Assembly (NCBI GenBank): GCA_000934455.1
Contig: KN892369.1
Coordinates: 1 to 28,666 of the forward strand
Reading direction: 5' to 3'
From: Apostichopus parvimensis
Lineage: Eukaryota > Echinodermata > Holothuroidea > Aspidochirotida > Stichopodidae
Length of the DNA stretch: 28,666 bases
The translations under genes were made by a program, and so were the position numbers. The notes under the pieces are model-generated. The model searched no databases, was not told the origin of the DNA, and saw only the letters and a list, made by a program, of their open reading frames with translations. Positions 1 through 11,414 of the stretch are shown in pieces (the stretch's first letter is position 1; the number at the start of each line of letters is the position of its first letter).

Positions 1-975
1 AACCTTGAATGCAAGAGGCGGGAAGGGAGGTCTCAAAGTTTGAAGAGGGAGGATAATCTATATGTCCCATATATATTGCTTCAAACAGAAGGATTTTTTT
101 AGAGAGGTTGGAGAATCGCCTTACAATCTATCTGGTATCAGTATATTTAGCACGAACCAAATTATCTATCCACTTCCTGTTACGGGTGGAGTGCAGTTGA
201 AAATGTATGGCACTACCTACCTCTTGCGTATACGCAAGTATAAACCAATGGCAACCAGGCGCGCTTTCTACTGGTATGGGGTGTGCAATCCCTCCCACTT
301 TTAAAAGCCTAAATATGTTTCAGAATGTACCATTTCACGTCTAAAATTGTAATTTTTTATTAGGGGAGGATTCGCAGATCACCCTCCTAGAGAGTCGGTT
401 GAAAGACCTCCGGGTTACACCCCTCCTCTTTAAAATCCTTGATATGCCCCAGGCAATTTGTCCAAAAATAAATGCTACCTATCGCTTTAAGCCAGTGTAA
501 TTTTAGAACAGCTTCGTCCTCATCAACGTAGGATAATACTTCTTTGGCATTATACTTGGTTATAACTTCATTCTGTTTTGCAGAGGGATATCGATCGTAG
601 ATAAGCTATAATCTGTCTTTCTATTCTCTCCTTAAACCTCTGTCTTTTATTCTCGTCTTAAACTGGATTCTCTTAGACTTAAACCACCAAATTCAAGTAT
701 GAAGAAAGGATTTGAAGAATAGAGGGGGTAACGCTGCATCGATTTAGGTACAGATGTGATATTGACCTGAAACCCCAAACAAGACACGCTGTTCAATAAT
801 AGGAACTAGCGTTTTTATCCAGGCACCATCTGTATAACTAATTGCAGATAATTACAAAAGAAAATCAGAGCTAAGGGTATATGACAGTTACCTCCCGAAT
901 GGATGTTACATAATTCTTAAAAAACCCAGTAGACCGCATCGCCGAGCCTCTGTATTTACGACAATGAGGTGTGGT

Positions 976-998
976 GGGGGAGGGGGATGGGGCGGGGG
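976..998 (+). other. Strong G-quadruplex motif
   Basis: Four G-runs of 5, 5, 4 and 5 bases are separated by loops of 1-2 bases. A pyrimidine-rich tract follows at about 1028-1065. Confidence 0.8.
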
Positions 999-2018
999 TG
1001 GCGGTTAGTTATCGAAAGAAAAAGATTCCCGTTTTCGTTTTTTCTTTCTTTCCCCTTTCCCTCCAAAACATTCTAGGGTCAACATAGTGAATGCGCAGAT
1101 TGAAGAACTCAGTACTGCGTAATTTAGTTACGGAATACTAGGCAGCGTTAGCATCCGGGACATTTTGCCGGTACCCGTGTCATGGTCATACTTCCATGGT
1201 AGTACAAAGGCTTTCATTGTATAGCAGAATAGTAAGTCAGGCTGATATACACAAACAAATATGTCCAGACGAATAATGCGGTAACCGTCTAAAGACAGAA
1301 ACTTATGAAAATTAATATGAATTCTTTATTTGTATGCCCTACAAGCGTACGTGCTTCTGTTTGGTTTTACCGGAGCCGACTGGGTGCATGAGGGTATCAC
1401 AAATGGGAGACAAACGCCCCATGCCCGCAAAACCCCTCCCTTGAGCCTACAATTGACACCCGGGCACTGTCCGATTGCCCGACTGCTTAGTCAACCGTAT
1501 AGGATAATGCGACGATACAGCCCAGCGTAAAATCGCAAATCAGCTTCCTAAATCGTACGCAGATTTTCGTGCTATCTCAATATAGATTAAGATTAAATTT
1601 GTACTGATTCAATTATGAAACTTTTTTCAAACCAGAAGCGGTCCGTATTTTAAGGTTATGCTGTATTGGCCCCAAATATGCTAGATATTCAAATATGGTC
1701 ACCTTTGGTCAAAATTCTTGAACTGTTTTTAACTGTTTTTTTTATGACAACCTTCGGGGAAATTCTCCTCAATTAGACATTCAGTCATCCAGTGTGTTCC
1801 TTAAAAATGTCTGAGAACAATTTGGATAGTAAAGACCTCCAGGAAAAATACTTTTTGAAAACTTCTAGCAGTAATATAGCGTGCTATAATTTGGGGTCTT
1901 TACTGGCTACCTTTAAGTATATAATCACATAACATGACCAGTTATTTAAGTGTTTCTGGTGCAGTGACGGTGTACATATTAGGCCTATATAATGCTTACC
2001 TCTTCTTTGAATACATCA

Positions 2019-2050
2019 CGGTAATTAACTCTCGCGGTAATTAACTCTTG
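2019..2050. repeat. 16-bp tandem duplication
   Basis: CGGTAATTAACTCTCG is followed directly by CGGTAATTAACTCTTG, with one difference. Confidence 0.85.
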
Positions 2051-5000
2051 CTGCACATTCAGCTTCCGTTCTTCGCAACAAAACTTGGCGGCGATGTGCT
2101 ACGTACGGTACTACTTTAATTCCACAAGTAATAATTAGTATTCCTCAAAAGGTCATTAGCACATAGATGTTGACGCAAATATAGACAAAATTACGGTCAC
2201 TTGCCTCTGGATCCAACATGCCATATATTATTCCATATAGCCATCACTGGTAGAAACACGAGAACATTTTATAGACGATCTTCTAATTTTGTTAATAACC
2301 AAAGTCTGCAACGTTCAGTTTCAAATATGAATATATACATATATATATTCGTTTCATTCAGTTATCATCCATCCAAGTACTTCTCGCTGACATAAATCTC
2401 CATCGACTAAGGAATAGATTTCTATTGTCCTCTGAAGTCCAGAGCTGTGAACTTTGAAGGAGAAGAAAACACTGAGAAAGGAGCGCAAATAATCGATAGG
2501 TTTAGAAAAATACAAGGTAAACAGATGTCTCCGTTAGTCCTCCCCGCTGAGTGTCAGCTTACACTATATAGCTATTAGGTTAAGGTAACGGGTTTGGTTC
2601 TGTTCCTCAACAAGATGTATAAAATGACGATTGAACTTTTTAATCTGAACCAGTTTGGTCTCAGCTTGCACTTTTCAGAATTACATGTCAGAGCCCAACG
2701 TATCTCGATTACACTATTGACCTGAGCCGCACTTACCAACGATACATAAACCTGGTCATCAATGGAGAGCTCCTGGCGTTATGCCAAGTTTTGATTGGCT
2801 AGGATTAGGGGCTCGTCCTGGACCTCTATTTACGCGTACGCGATTGCAATGGAAATGAAGACGTGTTACATAATAGCTTCCACGAAATGCGATTGAGCAA
2901 TCTCCGAAGCAAGTTTCAGGAGAAGGAGCTGCCACGGCAAGACGCTATATAGTTCACCTTTCACCTACAAACAAACACACTACAGCAAAGCAATATGACG
3001 TAACGAACCAAGTGCTACTCCACCCACACCAATACATTCAGACACAGTATAGTTGTCTTTAATTACCTTTTTCCTTTCTGGTATACGTCTTATTCTTTTT
3101 ATATTTGTTATCTTTCGAATTTTTTTTGTCGACTGTTAATACTATATAGCTGTTTTTTTTTGTATGTATAGTGTGTTCATTTAATTTATGCCACAGTTAG
3201 ATTGGTTTCCATTATACCTAGTGTTACATCAGAATGTGAAATTGAAAAAAGAGGAAAAAATATTTGTGTAATGATCTCAGTTCAAAATAACGAATTGCCA
3301 GATAGCTACCCACCCCCCCCCCCACCCCCTCCCCCATTCCTGGGATTGAGAGAGGAGCAACTTGTTTGATTTTCGTCAACAAATAATGAAAAAAGTCAAA
3401 TGAAAAAGCATTCATCGGTAACGAATGGACACAGATCAGTATACGCCGTAGGGCTGTTTTTCGAATCCTCAATAAAGCAGGCAAGTCTACCAATAACTAC
3501 ATTTTTTTCCGACCGACACCAAGGCATGCATTATAGTCCTTTCAATAAAATAATCAAAATTTCAATTTTTTTTTACCACAGCTGGCTGTACAAAGACGGT
3601 TTTATTGTTTTGCTTTATTTTTGAACTGCCTGGATTATAAACCATGATTATCTCTTTAACATTTAAACACTACCAATCATCTAATCTCCTACTGATCAAT
3701 TCATATCTCGAAACTTACCGCCTCATCAAATACGACATATTAATATTTATACGGAAAATAATTAAGCAGTGTTACTATATACAGATGATTTACCGTAAAC
3801 CGGTCAGTACGAAACCATGTCAGTGTTGGGGTATAGTTGTCAGTAAAGATGCCTCTTCTGAACCACAGTATTTGTAAATAAGACTTCTATCAGAGAAAAT
3901 AAACCACTGATGTATTAATAAAAATGACTTAACCTTGAACCACTAGTGGCTCACTTCGTGTCATGTTTAGACTTGCTCAGGTCGTCTATCTTGTTTATCA
4001 AGGCGCCTGTCATTTAGAGAGGAAACAAAATCCCAAACAGACTTTTTGTTTTTGTTTCAATACGTTGTGGCAGATTGAACACCCGTGATATGTGGGCCCC
4101 AGTTGCACTCCATGCCAAGTAAAATAACCCCCTCCCCTCTGCCCCTCCAAGACGGCTTGAGAAGAAATTCGACGCCTATGGTCTCTCTCATATACATTAA
4201 TGATGATAATTAACGTTTACACATACAGTCACTTCCGTCGCTTTTTAGTCGAACATTTCTCAGAAAGATTTCTAGAAATATACCACAATATATTGATCAA
4301 TGGCTGGTACTGATTAAATGCTCAGTGATACTGTGTCTTTCTTGCAACTATACTATAACGGTTACTGAGAAATTAACATTAGTTCATCTGTGTATTATTA
4401 TTTGTTTCTCTCTTTAACTTTATGTGAATGGGACAATGAGTATAATGTACGATACGATACGAAGCCTCAGTCACACCTCAGTAAGCATCAATTGCCCTGT
4501 CAACATTCACTGCAGTTGATTGTATATGTGAGTATTAGTCGGTTATCGATTTGCGTGCACCCTGGTGAGATTTCTGTGAATTGCAGGGAGCTATGTAGAT
4601 GCCAGGGTTTTGGATTGATGCCAATTATCCATGGAACTATTCATTGACTATTATTATTATCAGTAACAGCAGGTTGGTCATTATCGGTTAATGAAGAATG
4701 TATGTTCAAACTTGAGCAAGCAGCAGGCAATCTGTTATAGCATACAAAACTTTTTTTTTTTTCTTTACAAATTCTATCAAGATTGCGAACGGTGTAACCG
4801 TGTATGAACCATATAACTAACAGGAGAAATCCGACGGTGGTTTAGTGGTCAATGGCACCAATATAGATAACTCGCTACCCACCTATAGATTCTGCCTCAG
4901 GCAACTAAAAACTGTCAGACACAGCCTAACTCGACACATGCTGTTGAGTTATGTTGCGAAATTTGAAGAATGCTTGATCCGAAACCGCCTATGTTTCGGC

Positions 5001-5730
5001 TATAGGCATATAGTTTTCAATTACTGAGAGTCTTTAACAAGAATGCACTCATCCCCCCCCCCCCACCCCTCTCCCGTTCTGCATATTTCGATACATACCA
5101 TAATGACTACATTGCATGGATGGCGGATCCGGGCTTGGGGGGGGGGCTCTATTCCCCCTCCCGACTCCATGTCTAAACAAATTCAATCGAAATAACCCAT
5201 ACGTTGGCAAACATAATATTCATATAGCTTAATATAAACTGGCTAAAATCATTCATACCATGAATTAAAATTTGAACGGGCGAAGTTGATTAAAACAACA
5301 AGCATTCCTGCATCGCACACGGTGCTATACTGCCAAATGACATACCCGACTTGAATTTCCGTTTCATCAAATTGCAAATCTGTAATGTAGTCCTTTTACA
5401 GAGAACTAATAAGGAAGCCTGAATAACAAGTAAATATTTCACTTGATCAAGTGTGGAAGTATTTCAAGGGTGGAAGTATTTCCCAAAATGACTGGAAAAT
5501 TAAGATGAATACTAAAATAAATCATGATCATTACATATGATCTGTGGCCTACACGTCATCATAACTAGAAAACTCTACAGAAGGCCCTGTTTTTGGGCCC
5601 TCACATTAAGACAAGATACTTTCCTTAACAACTTGGTTTCACCACCATTCAAACGTTATATCCACAACATTTCAGCAGATTTGGACAACGTTTACCCGGG
5701 CTAAGTTGTATAACCCCATCTCTCACGAGG

Positions 5731-5850
5731 AGCTTGATAAAGCTCGGGCTAGCCCCGTTCCCATGCAGAAAAAGAGTTGAGCAATTTGCTCTCCCCTCAA
5801 TAGGTTGATTAAGGAGGTAGCAAGCCCGCGTTCGTGGGAACAGGCTATAG
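5731..5850. repeat. Hairpin-rich segment with an imperfect inverted repeat
   Basis: CTAGCCCCGTTCCCATG (5749-5765) pairs imperfectly with CGTGGGAACAGGCTATAG (5833-5850). Between and beside them are the small palindromes GAGCAATTTGCTC (5779-5791) and GAGCTTGATAAAGCTC (5731-5746). The minus-strand frame 5723-5923 follows this structure and is not taken as a gene. Confidence 0.5.
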
Positions 5851-6843
5851 GAGGAGCAGCACTTCTTACGTTTTCAGAAAATGACCTCAAATGACATTCA
5901 AATTTATAAACATATGATTGCATGTATATGTGTGGAAATTTAACTCACACAAACCATTGACGATATTTCAGCCAATAATCGAATGGAAGAAAATGACGAA
6001 ATGGCAGTCATTCAAACACGGTGGCAATAAGTGACATCATTTCGGCAGAATCGCACGATCGCTGTAGCCAGGAAGTTCTTAAGGAACGTCTCCCTGTTGT
6101 AGCTCAGCTGAAAACTTACAACTGACCTAATAAGAACATATCCAGTACCAACAAAAAAGGATTTCATTTGATCTTTGAAGTTGACCCTTTATATTGTGAT
6201 GTACTGCATCTTCATCTCATCGGGTATCTTAACCTGAACAATACAGAGGCTATCAATATCAATTGACCAATCGAATGTAAAGACACTGCCCTTAGCAACC
6301 ATTCAATACAGCTTCACTATAGCTTAGGCTAAAATCAATTCGTTAAGGAGAGTTAAATACCTCGTTAGGCAGACTCTTTTTCAAACTTAAACTGCATCAA
6401 TAGCGAAGGCCTGTATAAATCAATTAACACAAATCTCATCAAATCGATCATTCATATACCTAAAGTTTCCCTTTCTTAATATCAGAGTCATGTGAAATTG
6501 TATCAAAGCATTCCTTCTTTGTTCTTTTTAAGTTTGTTTTCTTTAATTTCCTTTCCATATTTCGTCTTATTTCTTAAAGTAGGCCTATATATACCCTCAT
6601 ATAGCATTAAATACATCGCAACACTTCTATTAATAACATGGGTATCAGGACTATGTAGCTCGGACATTCCGAATTCTTCTCATCTAAATGAAGATAAATA
6701 CTTTAATAAATCAATAACAAACTTGACCCCTCTGCCATAGGACTTAACAGGACAAGGGTCATTCCATTGCTAAATACATACTTTAGATGTTGAGAATAAT
6801 ATTTCTCTATACACACACCTCGCCATTCGAGTACACAGTTTGC

Positions 6844-6953
6844 CGACGTATAACACCGACGTATAACACCGACGTATAACACCGACGTATAACACCGACG
6901 TATAACACCGACGTATAACACAGACGTATAACACCGACGTATAACACCGACGT
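6844..6953. repeat. 13-bp minisatellite, 8 full units plus a partial unit
   Basis: The unit is CGACGTATAACAC, at 6844, 6857, 6870, 6883, 6896, 6909, 6922 and 6935, with a 6-bp partial at 6948. Only one base differs across the array (C to A at 6922). Because 13 is not a multiple of 3, the array is open in several frames, and the repeat-rich minus-strand frames here are artefacts. Confidence 0.97.
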
Positions 6954-6978
6954 TTCATGAAGACGATCAATCATGTTG

Positions 6979-7017
6979 AGGTGATGGTGTCAGGTGATGG
7001 TGTCAGATGAGGGTGAC
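6979..7017. repeat. Second short tandem repeat of 13-bp period
   Basis: AGGTGATGGTGTC occurs at 6979-6991 and 6992-7004, with a degenerate third unit at 7005-7017. It lies 26 bp after the larger array and has the same period but unrelated sequence. Confidence 0.85.
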
Positions 7018-7149
7018 GCAGGCGGTGACAGGAGTATAGGTGTAATGATTGTGCATTGTACTTTTACTAATATTTGTCATATTTAAATGAGACAAAAATT
7101 CGGCCAAGATCATTACACGTTTTAAGAGAGATGTATAACCTCCAGCGCC

Positions 7150-7186
7150 ATATTGGAGGGGGTGGGGAGGATATTGGAGGGGGTGG
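7150..7186. repeat. Two-unit G-rich repeat
   Basis: ATATTGGAGGGGGTGG is present at 7150-7165 and 7171-7186, separated by GGAGG. The G-tracts could form a quadruplex on the plus strand. Confidence 0.85.
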
Positions 7187-8970
7187 TGATAGTGCGTACT
7201 ATAGATCAATCTACAGACAAACGTGTCCCCTGTCCCTTCACCTTTATTACACTATATTGGCATTAAGTGAGTTTTCATTCTCCCGGGAGTCGTATTAATG
7301 AATTAGGAAATGAGTATACGATTGATTTCTCAAGATTTTACACAATGCCATTATGTATTCTGGAGTGAACGACTTGCATAATTGACTTTGTATAGCACAG
7401 TAGCACCCCTAATATTTCCCAATATTAGTGTCTACAGTTTTGGTCTCCTGTTTGGTATACCTCACCTTCACTCTTTTCCACTTTCCTTATTCATGCTGTT
7501 CCCTGCGTAGTTATGTTCCCATAGTTCAGTGACTCTGTAACCATTAAGTCCCATTGTTTGCTTATTTAAGCTCTGCTTAGAGGAGCCAAGAACTAGGAAG
7601 AATGCTAACACAGTGTATCGACGTGCGTTTAAGCAGTGAAGCCTAGACAAAAGTGAGGGCCCTTTGCGTTGTACGGCAAATAGCCAGATCATATATGTAC
7701 GTGTTCATACATACATTGTAAATTCGAATTTGAAACTGAATTTGATATTACCCGCTTTTTCGAAAGAGTAGGTGTACTTTGTACACACATACATACATGC
7801 GCCTTCGTGAATGTAGAGGTTACGATATCATTGAAACAAAAAAGTCATCATTCTAGTCCCACAATATGCTAGAAAGTTAAATTTAAAAACAAATAAGACT
7901 ATAGTCAATGATATGCCAACTTATTGTACCCAAGTTCACGGACATCCACAAGGCATTTTGTTATCAGACTAAGCATTTAATGGTGTCAAAATGTTGAGCC
8001 TCTTCAAAGGCGTTCGAGGACTAGAATCTCGGCGGAATAGTATATTTTTAAACTTGTAACAATCATCGTGATACGACTTCACAACGAACAACGTGAAGTG
8101 ATGGCGCACTTCCCAAATTTATCCGTCGCAAATCTATATCTGACGGTAAGCCAAATGTTTTAGATCGACGTTTTAGATTGTTTTAGATTGACGTCGACTT
8201 AGTGAGGAGGGGGGGTAATACATCTTAAGATTGTGATGAGAAAGTTTCAAAATGTCAAGGAACAAGTCGATCTTTAATGTGAAAAGTTATTCTTTCGAAA
8301 AATATGAGGATATACAGTAGTCGGAAATCTTCAGGAGAAAAGTTATTTTGAAATAAATTTGTCAAAATATATATAGTGGACAGTGTGAAATGAAATTTCT
8401 CTGCATGTAGTTGAGATTGCAAGGAAAATGTCAAATTTCGCCAAAAAATAATAGTCGAAACTGTGAGATGTGAAAGTCAAAATTTTGACTCAAGGTGAAC
8501 TAATAACATTTCGAGAGACAACTCTTGACATTATCAGTGTCCAATTGGGGCCCCGTACCGGGAACATCACAAAACCCACAAGCTTATCTCCCCCCCCCCC
8601 CTTAGCACTTCAGTTGGTAACGGAGGATGGAGGTGGGTGAAGTGGGAAGGGGTGTCAAGAGGGGTCAACAAAGGGATACAGTGACACATTTTGAAAGAAA
8701 ATTAAGTATGTCTCATCTTTCCCTCTGCCCACAAAAGGACAGAGTTAACATGCCATTCATCACAATTTCCAAATCCCTCCACACTGTGGAAGGGAATAAC
8801 CCAATTAGTTAACTCACTGCACATGAACATAGCTGCACCCAACATTTCCCTTCACAGAGGCATGCATAACACACAGAATAACTAAGCCATCTTGAAAAGA
8901 AGAAGTAAAAAGTCATCAACCAGTAAATAACAACAAAAGACAATTCTCATTGGTTATAACTACAAATGAT

Positions 8971-8976
8971 TTTATT
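8971..8976 (-). promoter_or_regulatory. Candidate polyadenylation signal AATAAA
   Basis: AATAAA is present on the minus strand, with a GT-rich downstream element within about 45 nt. It is the most distal good candidate for the light-chain transcript. Confidence 0.35.
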
Positions 8977-9379
8977 AATTTAGTTAACTGTGCTTTGGAG
9001 CTACTATACAAAATCTATTTACCTCTCTCCCAAAATTTCCTTGTTAAATTAACCCTTAAAAGTCATTATGATAATGGTCTATGACAGGAGGTTATTGGAC
9101 ATGGCTACATTCTAGACAAAATCCAACATTATACAGTCTTATATTATTTATTATTATAAATGTGCAAGGCTGTAAATGAACTATTCATCTTAAATGCTCC
9201 TCTTCCCAAAAGTTTGAGCAGAAATGAGACAGACCAGCTCCTCAAGTACATGAGCTTGTCCCTTCACACGATTCACACATTTTTTGACAAAATTCCTAAG
9301 TAAATTCCTCCCCTTCCCCCTCCAAATAAAAGTAATAAAAAAAATTACCCATAACCAACTATGTGATTACTTAGCAAGA

Positions 9380-9634
9380 TTACAGCTTAAATTCTTGATC
9401 AAGTGGCGAAAATGAAGACTTAAACAAGACGAACGGCTTTGGCCAAATTAGTCGAATACCATGAACTCTGACAGTATCGCAACGATGTATGTTCTCTTTG
9501 TTAGAGCTAATGGTCCCATATTCACCAACAAGACTGATGTATTCATCATGCACCATACCTGTTACATTCAGACATTGCCTAGCAACCTGATAATCATCGC
9601 CAAAAAAAGCTTGAAAATTTCTAAGTAATGTTTG
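9380..9634 (-). CDS. Unidentified protein-like open frame downstream of the light-chain stop
   Basis: An open frame of 84 codons ends at TAA (9382-9380). An internal ATG at 9556-9554 gives 58 residues. A possible acceptor, CATTACTTAG, opens it at 9620. The peptide has mixed, protein-like composition (for example VTGMVHDEYISLVGEYGTIS and TVRVHGIRLIWPKPFVLF). It is richer in CpG than its surroundings. I do not recognise the family. It may be a 3'-terminal exon of an unseen minus-strand gene, a decayed gene, or chance within a 3' UTR. No partner exon is proven. Confidence 0.2.
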   Translation of the reverse strand, partial: QTLLRNFQAFFGDDYQVARQCLNVTGMVHDEYISLVGEYGTISSNKENIHRCDTVRVHGIRLIWPKPFVLFKSSFSPLDQEFKL

Positions 9635-10228
9635 TTAACGATGGATTACTCTTCACACAACCATTACATGCTGTCTATTTCTTGGGAGGTTGCCAAGATT
9701 TTACTATTCTAAGAAATCAAGCAAGATATAGCACACAAGAAATATGGGAGAAACTTGAAAATATGAGAGAAACTATTTTTATTGCTTAGGAGGACATTAT
9801 CTAGCAAATGAAATAGAAAAAATTAAGATGTAGTATGCTCCCATTGCTGGGGTAAAGCAAATGGTCCCCGTTATATCATAGACTAATTTCCACTTTCAAA
9901 CACATGAACCTTGGAATGTGATGACGGAATATAACTCGAACCTGCGACGAGTATGAAATGATTCAACATTGGGGTGATTAAAAAATAGAAAGAAATTGTG
10001 GTCGTATTCAACCCGTGAGTTTTCATAACTTTAAAATGAAAAAAAAAAAAAAAACATTACTTAGAGATGATGAAATAAGTATGGCCAGGTTTTTTTAATA
10101 AACTAATGATAAAAACTAACTATAAATATAATCTAACCTCATGAAATAAAGCAAATATTAAACTTTTGATCAATTAATAGTTACTTAATGGAAGCAAGGA
10201 AAATTTTTTAGTTCTGAAAACATATTTT

Positions 10229-10585
10229 TCACAACATGATAAAATATGTCACAGAAAGAAAACAGATTTTTCGATATTGATTAAAATATATCTCACAAGA
10301 TTGACCAGTAACTTGGGTCATGTACAGTTTTATGCCTCTACTGTAACATACATTACAGATCGACATATGTGAGGGACAATCCTGAACGGAAAAATATGTG
10401 CGATCAAAACCACGAAATTTCAAAGGATACTTAAGCTTTGACTTTATTATCGTTGGAACTTCTTCCTGACCTTGCCAAAACCCAAAAGAATGTAAATACC
10501 AATCCTGAAATTGAAATTTGAAAATCCAATTGGAAAACACACGTCTAAGGAAGAGGGTGGCCCTAGAGGGGGTCATTGGGGGCAC
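10229..10585 (-). CDS. Unidentified 118-codon open frame
   Basis: This is the longest gap-free ATG-started frame that does not overlap a light-chain exon. The peptide includes DWYLHSFGFWQGQEEVPTII and a cysteine-containing segment CPSHMSICNVCYSRG. An acceptor-like ATTTCAATTTCAG lies inside, near 10508. The end, after about residue 100, looks less protein-like. It sits between the light-chain stop and the open frame at 9380-9634, on the same strand. It could be one exon of an unrecognised gene, but chance is quite possible at this length in AT-rich DNA. Confidence 0.15.
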   Translation of the reverse strand: MPPMTPSRATLFLRRVFSNWIFKFQFQDWYLHSFGFWQGQEEVPTIIKSKLKYPLKFRGFDRTYFSVQDCPSHMSICNVCYSRGIKLYMTQVTGQSCEIYFNQYRKICFLSVTYFIML

Positions 10586-11385
10586 CGTGCAAGAATGTTA
10601 CCAGTCAATAGGCTAGGGTAGATAGGTGTGTGTAGGTTAAGGAGACAGGTAACTAAGAGAGGAGTGAAGCCAATCAATATCTATTTATCAGGGGATGATA
10701 AATTCAGTATTCAAGTTTTGTGTAGCAGCCTTGACAGCTCTGAAGTTTGTCTCAGATTATAAAATACTACATGGCTCTTGTGTTAAAAAAACTGTTATAC
10801 CCATTTTTGCCCTCGTATATAGCAATTTGCCCAATATGCAATAGCTTTTTGCGATGCCTGATAGACCATTTGCTAATTGAGAAATTGACAGGGATGTCAT
10901 GAGAATATTAGGAGATTTGACAAATTTTAGGTCAAGGTAACATGATGCTATGATCAGTTTTAAATATCTTTAACATACCCATCTTTCTCTTAACCTACTG
11001 ATATGGTTTGTATAAAATCACATATATGTTGCTGTACATTTTCCTTCAGTTCAGCAACAAGTGATTCTCCCAAATGTATGATGGGGATCATGAGGAATTA
11101 GGGAGGAGGGAAAGGACTAATGTCAAATTCAAGCATTCTTAATACTTGGTCTGAATGGTTCATACTGGCGATAACATAACATCAATGGTATTGAGAATAA
11201 TATATAAAATGTATCAAAATAAGTTCCCTCATCACTAAATAACTATTGCTGCTACTATTTTAAGCTTACAATGGTTGGTAGCCTACTATATGACTGCACA
11301 GTGTAGAATGTAGAATTCTGTCTGTAGATGTAAAGCAAATGCACCAATAAATCAGAGGGAATTTTGTCAATTTGTTCACACCAAA

Positions 11386-11414
11386 TTAGTTGGAGAGGAT
11401 CAGCTTCACAAAAT
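11386..11414 (-). CDS. Light-chain exon 6, coding part (C-terminus and stop)
   Basis: Twenty-nine coding nt encode DFVKLILSN and TAA (residues 142-150). The acceptor is TTTTTGTCTCTACAG. The final residues match the usual light-chain ending, in which a short helix follows EF4. The exon continues below 11386 as 3' UTR. Confidence 0.93.

Larger units (their letters stand above)
1..8944. other. Intergenic region, no gene supported
   Basis: The open frames are 60-90 codons with low-complexity or random-looking peptides, and no splice-site pairs link them into a recognisable protein. Contents are the tandem and G-rich repeats listed separately, C-runs near 3309-3335, 5053 and 8590, a G-run near 5139, and an AT dinucleotide tract near 2333-2348. 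Confidence 0.6.
8945..11385 (-). other. Probable 3' UTR of the light-chain gene
   Basis: No splice signal is needed after the stop codon, and the sequence stays AT-rich without the poly-G/C runs seen further left. Minus-strand AATAAA signals occur at 8971-8976, 9147-9152, 9778-9783 and 10443-10448. The one at 8971-8976 is followed by a GT-rich stretch (about 8930-8943, TTGTCTTTTGTTGTT), a good cleavage context, so I place the end near 8945-8960. Earlier sites could give shorter isoforms. An A-run lies near 10039-10056 on the plus strand. The extent is inference; RNA data would settle it. Confidence 0.35.

Noticed and set aside
4836-4860. tRNA-like A-box (GGTGGTTTAGTGGT)
   Set aside because: It resembles a tRNA-Gly D-arm, but no B-box is found within the next 100 bases and no tRNA stem pairs.
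6844-6953. Possible CRISPR-like array
   Set aside because: Units are directly adjacent with no spacers, and the genome is eukaryotic.
6703-6970. Minus-strand frames with repeated VLYVGVIRRCYTS-type peptide
   Set aside because: They are translations of the 13-bp minisatellite, which is open in several frames because 13 is not a multiple of 3.
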